A stretch of DNA of 64,000 bases from the NCBI RefSeq assembly GCF_014358015.1, contig NZ_JACONV010000024.1, positions 1 through 64,000 of the forward strand, written 5' to 3'. Under the pieces are notes generated by a model. That model was not told the origin of the DNA and did not search any database. It saw nothing but the letters and a program-made list of their open reading frames with translations. A program made the position numbers and the translations under genes. This DNA is from Pseudomonas triticifolii. Lineage in GTDB: Bacteria; Pseudomonadota; Gammaproteobacteria; Pseudomonadales; Pseudomonadaceae. Below are positions 7,838 through 14,853 of the stretch, one piece after another (the first letter of the stretch is position 1; every line of letters begins with the position of its first letter).

Positions 7838-8854
7838 TCAGGCCCGCTGGCGCGGCAGGCGCCCGGACACGAAATGCTGAACGTCGTTAAAGCCAGGTGT
7901 CGACGAATGGCCAGGCGTTACCAGAGAGTCGATGAACGCCTCGTCTTCTGCGGTGATGGTGACGTCCATCGCCTTGGTGTAGCCATCCCACTGCTGCTCG
8001 GTACGGGGGCCGACGATGGCCGAGCTGACCGCCTGATTGTTCAGCACCCAGGCGATGGCAAATTCGACCATGCCCACGCCTTTGTCCTGCACATAGGCCT
8101 GAATGCTTTGCGCGATACGCAACGACTCGACGCGCCACTCCGTCTCCAGCAGGCGCTTGTCCTGACGCCCGGCCCGGCTGCTGCTGTCCGGTGCGATATC
8201 GGGTGCATATTTGCCGCTGAGTACGCCGCGTGCCAGCGGACTGAACGGCACGACGCCGAGCCCGTAAAAGGCTGCCGAGGTGATCTGTTCGACTTCGGCC
8301 TGTCGATTGACAATGTTGTACAGCGGCTGGCTGACAACCGGCTTGTCCACCCCGAGCTGCTGCGCGACGTGGACGATTTCCGCAATCCGCCAGCCGCGAA
8401 AGTTCGAGACGCCCCAATGACGAATCTTGCCTTGGCGAATCAGCTCGCCGATGGCCGAAACCGTCACCTCCAGCGGCGTATCGTGATCTTCTCTGTGCAG
8501 GTAATAGATATCCACATAATCGGTGTCCAGCCGTCTCAGGCTGTTCTCGATTGCGTTGAAAACATGCTTGCGGTTAAGGCCTGAGCGGTTGGGCACAGTG
8601 GTGGGTGCGCTGAAGCCCAGCTTGGTCGCCACCACCCAGTCGCTGCGATTGGCTGCAATCGCCCGGCCCACGATTTCTTCCGAACGACCGGCGTTATAGA
8701 CATCTGCCGTGTCGATGAAATTGACGCCCTGATCCCACGCCTTGTCGATGATGCGCAACGACTCTTCAGCGGCGGTCTGCTCGCCGAACATCATCGAACC
8801 CAGGGTCAACGTGGAAACCTTGAGGCCGGACTGGCCGAGAACACGATAATTCAT
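7838..8854 (-). CDS. Aldo/keto reductase family oxidoreductase
   Basis: A 338-residue NADPH-dependent oxidoreductase of the AKR (beta/alpha)8 barrel family, closest in style to YghZ/Kv-beta-like reductases. The catalytic tetrad is visible: Asp and Tyr in DTADVYNAG, Lys in VVATKLG, His in YYLHRED; the cofactor-binding region includes VVPFSPLARGVLSGKY and the IVGPRTEQQ segment. The substrate cannot be told. I chose the ATG at 8854 because GGAGG lies nine bases before it; an ATG at 8863 would abut GGAGG and one at 8875 lies before it. The gene is monocistronic as far as can be seen, flanked by same-strand genes at 130-300 bp. Confidence 0.9.
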   Translation of the reverse strand: MNYRVLGQSGLKVSTLTLGSMMFGEQTAAEESLRIIDKAWDQGVNFIDTADVYNAGRSEEIVGRAIAANRSDWVVATKLGFSAPTTVPNRSGLNRKHVFNAIENSLRRLDTDYVDIYYLHREDHDTPLEVTVSAIGELIRQGKIRHWGVSNFRGWRIAEIVHVAQQLGVDKPVVSQPLYNIVNRQAEVEQITSAAFYGLGVVPFSPLARGVLSGKYAPDIAPDSSSRAGRQDKRLLETEWRVESLRIAQSIQAYVQDKGVGMVEFAIAWVLNNQAVSSAIVGPRTEQQWDGYTKAMDVTITAEDEAFIDSLVTPGHSSTPGFNDVQHFVSGRLPRQRA

Positions 8855-8988
8855 GTTTAACATCCTCCATGTCATTCACGCGGTTTCAATCGAACATACC
8901 GGCGCGTTGAAAGGTCAGCGCGCCTGCAAGCAGACAGATGCACTGACCGGGTGTCGCTTGAGGCAACGACCCGTCAGCCTTGTGAGGA

Positions 8989-9678
8989 TCACTTGAGGTC
9001 TGGCAGACCCCAGTCCTTGAGCGAGAACTCGGCCAGAGAGCCGATCACCAGATCTGCGTGCTCGTATTGCTCGCGCGGCATGTGTGAATCCGGCACTGCC
9101 ACCGCGTACATGCCGGCCGCTTTGGCTGCCGTCACGCCAAATGGCGAGTCTTCGAAGACCAGGCAATCGGCGGGCGACACACCCAGACGGCTGGCGGCGA
9201 TCAGAAAGATGTCCGGAGCCGGCTTGGCGGCCGTTACTTGCGGGTCATCCGCCGTGACCACGGTTTCGAACAACTCGAACCAGGCGCGATGCAGGGTGGT
9301 CTTGGCGTGGAAGTAGTGCACCGACGAGCTGGTGCCGACTGCAATCGGAATATTGTGTTCGGCCAGGTGGCGAACCAGCGCCTCGGCACCGGGCATGGCC
9401 GGGGAGTGCGGGAAGCGCTCGTCGAGCATGGGCTGACGAATCTCCAGGAACTCCTGCGCAGACATCGGCAACTCAAGCGTCTGGGTCACGTACTCGGCAA
9501 AATCCAGAGCACCCCGTCCAATGGTGTGCTGCTTGATCGCCCAGTCGAAGGTCTTGCCATGGCGGCTGGCGATCAGATGAGTGACTTCGGTGTAGATGCC
9601 TTCGCTGTCCAGCAACAGGCCGTCCATATCGAAAATGACAGCCTTGATCGGGCCTCGTTGGGTTTGAACTGCGCTCAT
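8989..9678 (-). CDS. HAD-superfamily phosphatase (beta-phosphoglucomutase/GS1-like)
   Basis: A 229-residue cytosolic HAD hydrolase with a helical cap. Motif I is FDMDGLLLDSE (nucleophile Asp and general acid Asp), motif II VGTSSS, motif III the lysine in KPAPDIF, motif IV VFEDSPFGVTAAKAAGM. This subgroup includes pseudouridine-5'-phosphatase and sugar-phosphate phosphatases; substrate is not determined by sequence. The start at 9678 follows a GGACGGA stretch; the open frame continues upstream to 10002 but that part has no family similarity and overlaps the promoter region of the divergent gene. Confidence 0.88.
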   Translation of the reverse strand: MSAVQTQRGPIKAVIFDMDGLLLDSEGIYTEVTHLIASRHGKTFDWAIKQHTIGRGALDFAEYVTQTLELPMSAQEFLEIRQPMLDERFPHSPAMPGAEALVRHLAEHNIPIAVGTSSSVHYFHAKTTLHRAWFELFETVVTADDPQVTAAKPAPDIFLIAASRLGVSPADCLVFEDSPFGVTAAKAAGMYAVAVPDSHMPREQYEHADLVIGSLAEFSLKDWGLPDLK

Positions 9679-10014
9679 GTGATTCCGTCCGGTTTGCAAA
9701 TTTGTTTCCAGCCTAACGTTTCGGCAAAGAACATGGCTACCCCATGTTTCAGGGAATGGCTGGCAAATTCCCGATTCCATGGCGCGAGCCTGCAACAAAA
9801 GGCAGAAGGCCATGTCCAACAGCCCGCAATAAAAGCGTAATCGCCCACAGAACTGGCCGAGAACACTGGGCCGTTGTGAGCGGCCGATGATAACCTCTCG
9901 CGACTTTTCGGCAGTGCGCAAAGCCCTGTCGACCCATGAACCCTGCGTGCAAACACATGCGCTGTGGTTCCAGGGACGACCCCCCATCATCAGAACGGAC
10001 ATCTTCGAGTCACT
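9679..10014. other. Divergent promoter region between HAD phosphatase and YdgA-family genes
   Basis: About 335 bp with no supported gene. It separates two divergently transcribed genes and must carry both promoters, but I could not pick convincing -35/-10 pairs or operators. Confidence 0.35.
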
Positions 10015-11496
10015 ATGAATAAATCAGCAGGTATAGCGGTTGGCGTGATCGTCGTGGCAGGAGCTCTGGCAACGGCTGGCGCCTGGTACACCGGTACTCA
10101 ACTGGAAAGCGCGTTGACCGATTCGATCGGCAAGGCCAATCAGGAGCTGGCGAAGTCATTCAAGGGCACCGACACCAGCGTCACCCTCGAAATGGTCTCT
10201 CTGGACCGGCACTTCTTCAGCAGCACCGCGCACTACCGCGTCGACATTCAGAACCTTTCGGATAGCTCCCTGGGGGGGCAGTTCCTGTTCGTGGACCAGA
10301 TTCAACATGGCCCGATCCCGCTGTCGCGCCTGAAAAAACTCAACCTGCTGCCGGTCATGGCGCTGAGCAACTTCGAGATGGAGAAAAGCCCCAGCGCGGA
10401 AAAATGGTTCGCCATGAGCAAGGATGTGTCGCCCATCAAGGGGCAGGCAAGCATCGGCTACGACCGCGCTACCAAAGGCTGGGTGCAGATGGCACCGCTG
10501 GAAATGAACGAGGCCGACGGCACGTTCAAATTTTCCGGCATGACCGTGAACGCCGAGTCTTCAGCGGACGCGCAGAAGTTCAGCCTCGACGGCAATCTGG
10601 ACAGCCTGCAGCTCAATGTCACATCGCCTGACGGCCCGGTGAATATCGACGTCAAAGGCATGACATTCGATACGGGTGGCACCAAGGGCAGCTCCGGTTT
10701 TTATCTGGGGCACACCAACATGAAAATCCAGAATGCGGGCTTCCAGCCGTTGGGCAAGCCGCAGATCCAGATCAAGGATTTCACCAACACCAACCTCGCC
10801 CAGGAAGATGCCGGAAACTTCGCAGCTCAGGTCAACTACGATATCGGCATGATCGCGTACGGCGGCAAGGACGTGGGCGCTGCGCACATGGGCTTCAAGA
10901 TCGGCAACTTCAATGCCGTGGCCACGCAGGCGCTGTACCAGCTCTACCAGAACACCATCATGCCGCAGCAGCAGGCAGCCATCCTTGAGGAGCGCCCGTT
11001 CGTATTGCAATTGACGCCTGCCGAACGTGAGCTGATGAACGCCCAGCTGAAAACCCTGCTGGCCGGCAAGCCGCACATCGAACTGGAAAAGCTCTCGCTC
11101 AAGACCGCCAACGGCGAAAGCCATGTCCGCCTTGCCGTGGACCTGACCGACCCGGGTTCGCTTGACCAGCCTGCCAACGCGCTGGCCATCAAATCGATTG
11201 GTGAAGCCGTCGCGAAAGTCGTGGTCTCCAAGCCGATGATTCGCGATATCGCAACTCAGCAGGCGATCCGCGACGGGCAGACCGACATGAAGGTCATCGC
11301 CGAGCAGGCCAGCGCTGCCAGTGATATGGCCAGTGCCATGGCCGAAATGATGCAGTTGGCCAAGGTCGACGGCGACAACATCGTCTCCGACTTCCATTAC
11401 GCCAACGAAATGGTCGACTTCAACGGCCAGAAAATGACCCTGCAGCAGTTCGCGGGCATCGTCATGGGCAAGATCGGAGCGCTTGGCGCTCAGTAG
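10015..11496 (+). CDS. YdgA family protein (DUF945)
   Basis: A 493-residue envelope protein. An N-terminal hydrophobic segment (about residues 6-24, AGIAVGVIVVAGALATAGAWY) acts as a signal anchor, leaving the rest in the periplasm. The body has the DUF945/YdgA pattern: an N-terminal domain after TQLESALTDSIGKANQEL, then a strand-rich middle and a helical C-terminal part ending in QKMTLQQFAGIVMGKIG. Function in the family is not established. The ATG at 10015 gives the signal anchor directly; the longer frame beginning at 9964 adds an unlikely leader. Only a poor ribosome site is visible. Confidence 0.85.
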   Translation: MNKSAGIAVGVIVVAGALATAGAWYTGTQLESALTDSIGKANQELAKSFKGTDTSVTLEMVSLDRHFFSSTAHYRVDIQNLSDSSLGGQFLFVDQIQHGPIPLSRLKKLNLLPVMALSNFEMEKSPSAEKWFAMSKDVSPIKGQASIGYDRATKGWVQMAPLEMNEADGTFKFSGMTVNAESSADAQKFSLDGNLDSLQLNVTSPDGPVNIDVKGMTFDTGGTKGSSGFYLGHTNMKIQNAGFQPLGKPQIQIKDFTNTNLAQEDAGNFAAQVNYDIGMIAYGGKDVGAAHMGFKIGNFNAVATQALYQLYQNTIMPQQQAAILEERPFVLQLTPAERELMNAQLKTLLAGKPHIELEKLSLKTANGESHVRLAVDLTDPGSLDQPANALAIKSIGEAVAKVVVSKPMIRDIATQQAIRDGQTDMKVIAEQASAASDMASAMAEMMQLAKVDGDNIVSDFHYANEMVDFNGQKMTLQQFAGIVMGKIGALGAQ

Positions 11497-11522
11497 TAAG
11501 CCATCAGTGATCGCTCAGGGCT

Positions 11523-12122
11523 TCATGAGGCCCTGAGCGTCAGGCGGGTCATCACGTCAGAGATAAATGCCTGGCAATCGTCCTGGCTGGTGTCGATGAC
11601 GAACTCGGGATATCGAGGCACTTCGTAAGGACTGTCGATGCCGGTGAATCGGCTGATCAGACCTTGCTGCGCGGCGCGGTAAAGCCCTTTCGGATCGCGA
11701 CGGGCGCACTCGGCCAAGGGTGTGCTGACATGGATTTCCATGAATTCGCCCGCTGCCAGCTGTCGCCTCACCGCGTCCCTGTCTGCCCGAAAGGGCGAGA
11801 TGGCCGATACGATCACAATCAGCCCGGCATCGACCATCAACCTTGCAGCCTCGCCGATCCGTCGCACGTTCTCGTGTCGATCCGCATCCGACATGCCCAG
11901 ATCCTTGCAAAGCCCTTGGCGTACCTGATCGCCGTCCAGCAGATAGCTGTGCAAGCCTTTGGCCTGAAGGGCTTCATCAAGTTGGTTGCCCAGCGTCGAT
12001 TTACCCGCACCCGACAAACCTGTGAGCCAGAGGCAGCAGGCCCGCTGACGTTTCATCGCCTGACGCATGGCCTGGTTGACCGAAAGCGTAGGCGAGACGA
12101 GAAGAGGTCTGGCGCTATTCAT
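11523..12122 (-). CDS. cysC: Adenylyl-sulfate (APS) kinase
   Basis: A 199-residue stand-alone CysC that phosphorylates APS to PAPS, the universal sulfate donor. The P-loop GLSGAGKST is at about 35-43; DGDQVRQGLCKDLGMSDADRHENVRR is the APS-kinase signature; IVSAISPFRADRD and the FIDSPYE-type substrate motif (TGIDSPYEVP) follow. The ATG at 12122 lies inside the last codons of the upstream sulfotransferase gene (8-base overlap), so the two are co-translated. Pseudomonads normally carry a fused CysNC for assimilation; a separate cysC joined to a sulfotransferase points to a dedicated PAPS supply for sulfating a product. Confidence 0.9.
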   Translation of the reverse strand: MNSARPLLVSPTLSVNQAMRQAMKRQRACCLWLTGLSGAGKSTLGNQLDEALQAKGLHSYLLDGDQVRQGLCKDLGMSDADRHENVRRIGEAARLMVDAGLIVIVSAISPFRADRDAVRRQLAAGEFMEIHVSTPLAECARRDPKGLYRAAQQGLISRFTGIDSPYEVPRYPEFVIDTSQDDCQAFISDVMTRLTLRAS

Positions 12123-12810
12123 AGGCGAACAGCTCGTAATCGCGAGCGTACACCTCACGCACCTTGCGGCGTGAAGCGGCGGAACAGGTCGTACCGGGTG
12201 AACCTCCACGGCTGGCAGACCGATTGACGTGCGGCAGCTCGCCTTTGACATGCAGATGGGCGCATAGGGTGCGAAAGTCCGCGTCGAGGTTCTCGTGGCG
12301 ACCGATGAAATCGACATCGAGACTGCCCAGCGAATTCTGCAGAAAGTAGTGCTGCGGCGCGAAGTGAATCTGCCGTGTCACGTTTTCTGCGCACAACCAG
12401 TTGTCCACGAAGGCATCGAAACTGGGGTATTTGTTCACCAACTCGCCCGCAGCCTGATCCCGACCGGGCGTTGACTGCAACAAGTAGTGGTACGCCGAGA
12501 GCGCCCGCTGCAACGGGTCACGGACGAAGCCGAACTTGAAGTAGTGCCTGTAACGCTCATTGAACTGCTTTTCATACCAGTAAAGCGGCAAATGACCCGC
12601 CGGCGCGCCGTCAAACAGCGCTTTGGCCACACTGCTGCCCGCACATTTTGGTACATGGATGAAAAGACACTCCAGCTCGTCAAACACCTCGGGAAACCGG
12701 GTCTTGCCCGCCAGCGTCTTGCTCACGACCTGCCGGTCAATGACTGGAAGACGCTCGAGCAATAACTCGCGCTGAGACTTTGGAAGTAACTTCCAGAGAA
12801 AGCGATTCAT
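12115..12810 (-). CDS. PAPS-dependent sulfotransferase (family 2)
   Basis: A 231-residue cytosolic sulfotransferase of the carbohydrate (Sulfotransfer_2) type. The 5'-phosphosulfate loop is FIHVPKCAGSSVAKALF (about 48-64) and the 3'-phosphate motif is GFVRDPLQRALSAYHYL (about 94-110). A later segment, DVDFIGRHENLDADF, matches the conserved IGRxE-type region of the family. No membrane segment is seen. It is the first gene of a two-gene unit with cysC, overlapping by eight bases. The acceptor is unknown: a lipopolysaccharide or exopolysaccharide sugar, a lipid or a secreted metabolite are all possible. Confidence 0.88.
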   Translation of the reverse strand: MNRFLWKLLPKSQRELLLERLPVIDRQVVSKTLAGKTRFPEVFDELECLFIHVPKCAGSSVAKALFDGAPAGHLPLYWYEKQFNERYRHYFKFGFVRDPLQRALSAYHYLLQSTPGRDQAAGELVNKYPSFDAFVDNWLCAENVTRQIHFAPQHYFLQNSLGSLDVDFIGRHENLDADFRTLCAHLHVKGELPHVNRSASRGGSPGTTCSAASRRKVREVYARDYELFAYE

Positions 12811-13072
12811 GTAAAGGGACCGTCAGGGTGTGTAGAAGTCCGGACAGTTTACGAAGCAAAGATGAAAAAAATGTTTTGTTTCGAGTAATTTACTTATCGG
12901 GGGTATTCATGTCAGTTGTGTAGTGGATTGTGTGCGTTTGGACACGCTATGTTGCTCGGTGCGGGCCTGACAATGGAGTTAATCGGTGCAGCTCTAGGTT
13001 GGCGTATACCAAAGTCTGAGGTACGCGCCCTCGAATAACGTTGTCCGGGAGTGACCTGACTCCTCACCGCTA
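12811..13072. other. Intergenic region between sulfotransferase and Rhs remnant
   Basis: About 260 bp, AT-rich next to 12811-12900, where the promoter of the sulfotransferase-cysC pair is expected. Nothing else recognisable is seen. Confidence 0.35.
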
Positions 13073-13684
13073 TCACGCCCGCCTGACAGTGCCGATTTTT
13101 TCGGTGCTCACGAGCTCAAAGCCCTTCATTTCGTATTTCGAGAACGCCTCGGCAGCGTCCGACGAAACAAAGGTGTATCCCCAAAGGCTAATTTCAAAAA
13201 TACTAAAAAAATCCAGCTTCACATCATCTTTGATCGCAAGGGCTATGACGTTTTTTATTTCCCCACTTTTCCTGTAGTTAATGTTCGACTTGTCAAAATC
13301 AATAACAGCAGGTGTCTCTTGTTCTTGCATAATCTGACGAATGAAGTAGTATTTTTTTGCCGGCACGCTTTCACCCTTCGGATTCACAATACTGATCTCG
13401 GCTGTTTCCCATTAGCCGGTTTTCAAGGTTTTGAAAATCGACAGGAATTGCTCACTTACAATATGGCCTTCAAACGCAGTGCGGAAGTCAAAGTCATAAC
13501 CTTTATCCTTGGTGATGAGCAGCAATTTTTCAGGCAGTAGAGCAAGCGGCTCTCCCGGTTCAGAGTAGTACCAACTGCCTGACATGCCCTCATCGTAAGC
13601 ACCTGGGTAGAAGGACTCACTGAGCACACCATCAATAAATACGGGGCAGCTCTTTTCTGTTTTGATCGCCAGTGTATAAAACAT
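13073..13684 (-). pseudogene. Imm11/DUF1629-like immunity gene split by one in-frame stop
   Basis: Two open stretches on the minus strand, 13684-13415 and 13411-13073, are in the same reading frame and are separated only by a TAA at 13412-13414. Read through, they give one protein of about 203 residues: a strand-rich N-terminal half starting MFYTLAIKTEKSCPVF, and a C-terminal half with AKKYYFIRQIM, AVIDFDKSN and an ending SSDAAEAFSKYEMKGFELVS. The second half resembles the Imm11 (DUF1629) pattern of a YYxIN-type strand, a D-x-D-x-S motif and a helix-strand end. The stop could come from CAA by one C-to-T change. The start at 13684 keeps a good GAGG ribosome site. It lies downstream of a broken Rhs tip, so it is probably the orphaned immunity gene of a lost Rhs toxin. 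The 13387 GTG could let the second half be translated separately, but it has no ribosome site. Confidence 0.7.
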
Positions 13685-13824
13685 AAAATCCTCTTTAACA
13701 AAGTCGGCCGGTGCTTGATTTGATTCGTATGCGTCCAGACACAGTTTTCTTACGAAGGCTGCGTTGGAGGGATTCGACCTGCTGCCTTGCCTGAGCCTTG
13801 GATATGAATTCAGCGCTGTAACGG

Positions 13825-14120
13825 TTAATTATTCTGCTCAGTTTGCCAGATCCGGTAGCGTGCCTGCCAAACGGTGCGGTCATCTGTTTCGGTGAGTTGT
13901 TCCAGCAGGTCGTTGAGGTTGTTGTGGTAGTAGCGGATCTTTTGCAGGGTACCGCTGCCATCGACAGGGGTCATCGGGTCGTAGCTGTCTTCGGCGTAGA
14001 CGTACAGGCTGGTCTGGCTGTGTTTGTGTTCCTGAATCAGGCGCATGTCGTCCACAGCCAAATGAAGCGGGTTTCGCCCAGCGGGAATCCTTGGTCATCG
14101 GGTTCGTGTTCGCCGATAGG
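13825..14120 (-). pseudogene. Displaced Rhs core-end fragment
   Basis: About 277 bp (13843-14119) are a diverged copy of the end of the Rhs core at roughly 15466-15735. The peptide DMRLIQEHKHSQTSLYVYAE and the following RYYHNNLNDLLEQLTETD parallel GMRLIQEHKHSQTSLYVYAD and RYYHNDLNGLPEQLTETD of the intact Rhs. Near 14050-14060 the copy carries a small insertion that breaks the frame, homology stops abruptly on both sides, and the frame ends at 13825. This is the kind of orphan tip left when a new toxin module is recombined into an Rhs gene. The 130 bp between it and the immunity remnant could encode the last residues of the lost toxin, but I do not recognise it. Confidence 0.8.
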
Positions 14121-14179
14121 CTTTCACTCTGACCACGCCGGGCGCTCATAATGAAAAGTCTGAGTAAGGCTGATACGTG

Positions 14180-14842
14180 TCAGGTGAACTGGATAAAAAA
14201 ATAGCCGCCGTCTGCGCCTTCATCCAGTTTTTTTGCTCGGTTGTCTGCAAATATATAACCCATTCCGTTACCGAATAGCCCCTCATGCTGTGGGCTGATT
14301 TTTCGAATATCGTAATCGGTTATCTGTGCCAGAAAGTAGTATCTTGGCGTTTCAGGTATGAGGTCTTGAAGCCAGTGAGGTCGACCGAGCACTTTGCTGA
14401 TGCTCGCCCCATTGATATCATCCTCCGCTTCTTCCGCATCATCATCTTCGTCAAATTCTTGTAAGTCGATGTACTTTTTGTTTATGAGCTCTCCAGCGCT
14501 TTCCGGGAAAATCTCTTCATTAGACTTTTCATGCAGAAGTACTTTGGTGTAGCCTTTTTTAAGGACGTCAAACTCGCTTTTTTGGTTGATGGTTATATTT
14601 CTTAATGAAGATCTTTTAAATGAATCTCCAGAACGCTGAACAGAGATGAATACAGTCAAGGCCATGCCTTCAGGGAGGTATTGAATATTCAGTGCATGTT
14701 CTGTCAACGTCAGGACAGGTAACATGAGATCTCCGGTTTCTGGATCGGTTGGCCATAGTTCAGTAGTGTTCAGCCAAGCGCCTCCTCCGATTTGTCCGAA
14801 TGATTTATCCGTGTCCGAGGTTAGAATTTTTTTGAATCCCAT
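14180..14842 (-). CDS. Probable Rhs immunity protein (DUF1963/YwqG-like)
   Basis: A 220-residue acidic, soluble protein, 11 bp after the Rhs gene. The beginning (GGGAWLNTTELWPTDPETG, then LPVLTLTEHAL) and the later RYYFLAQITDYDI and GMGYIFADNRAKKL stretches fit the DUF1963/YwqG pattern of GG-x-P, WP, a Q-I-D strand and a G-x-x-Y-x-F-x-D segment, a family often used as immunity proteins. A strongly acidic insert (EFDEDDDAEEAEDD) near 130-145 may mimic nucleic acid, which would suit a nuclease partner. AGAGGAC lies before the ATG at 14842. Role as the antidote to the Rhs C-terminal toxin is inferred from position. Confidence 0.65.
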   Translation of the reverse strand: MGFKKILTSDTDKSFGQIGGGAWLNTTELWPTDPETGDLMLPVLTLTEHALNIQYLPEGMALTVFISVQRSGDSFKRSSLRNITINQKSEFDVLKKGYTKVLLHEKSNEEIFPESAGELINKKYIDLQEFDEDDDAEEAEDDINGASISKVLGRPHWLQDLIPETPRYYFLAQITDYDIRKISPQHEGLFGNGMGYIFADNRAKKLDEGADGGYFFIQFT

Positions 14843-14853
14843 TTTTTCGTCCT

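Noticed and set aside
13695..13961. An 88-codon minus-strand frame between the Rhs remnant and the immunity remnant
   Set aside because: Its first half is the Rhs remnant read in a wrong frame. The second half might be the end of a lost toxin, but nothing supports a separate gene.
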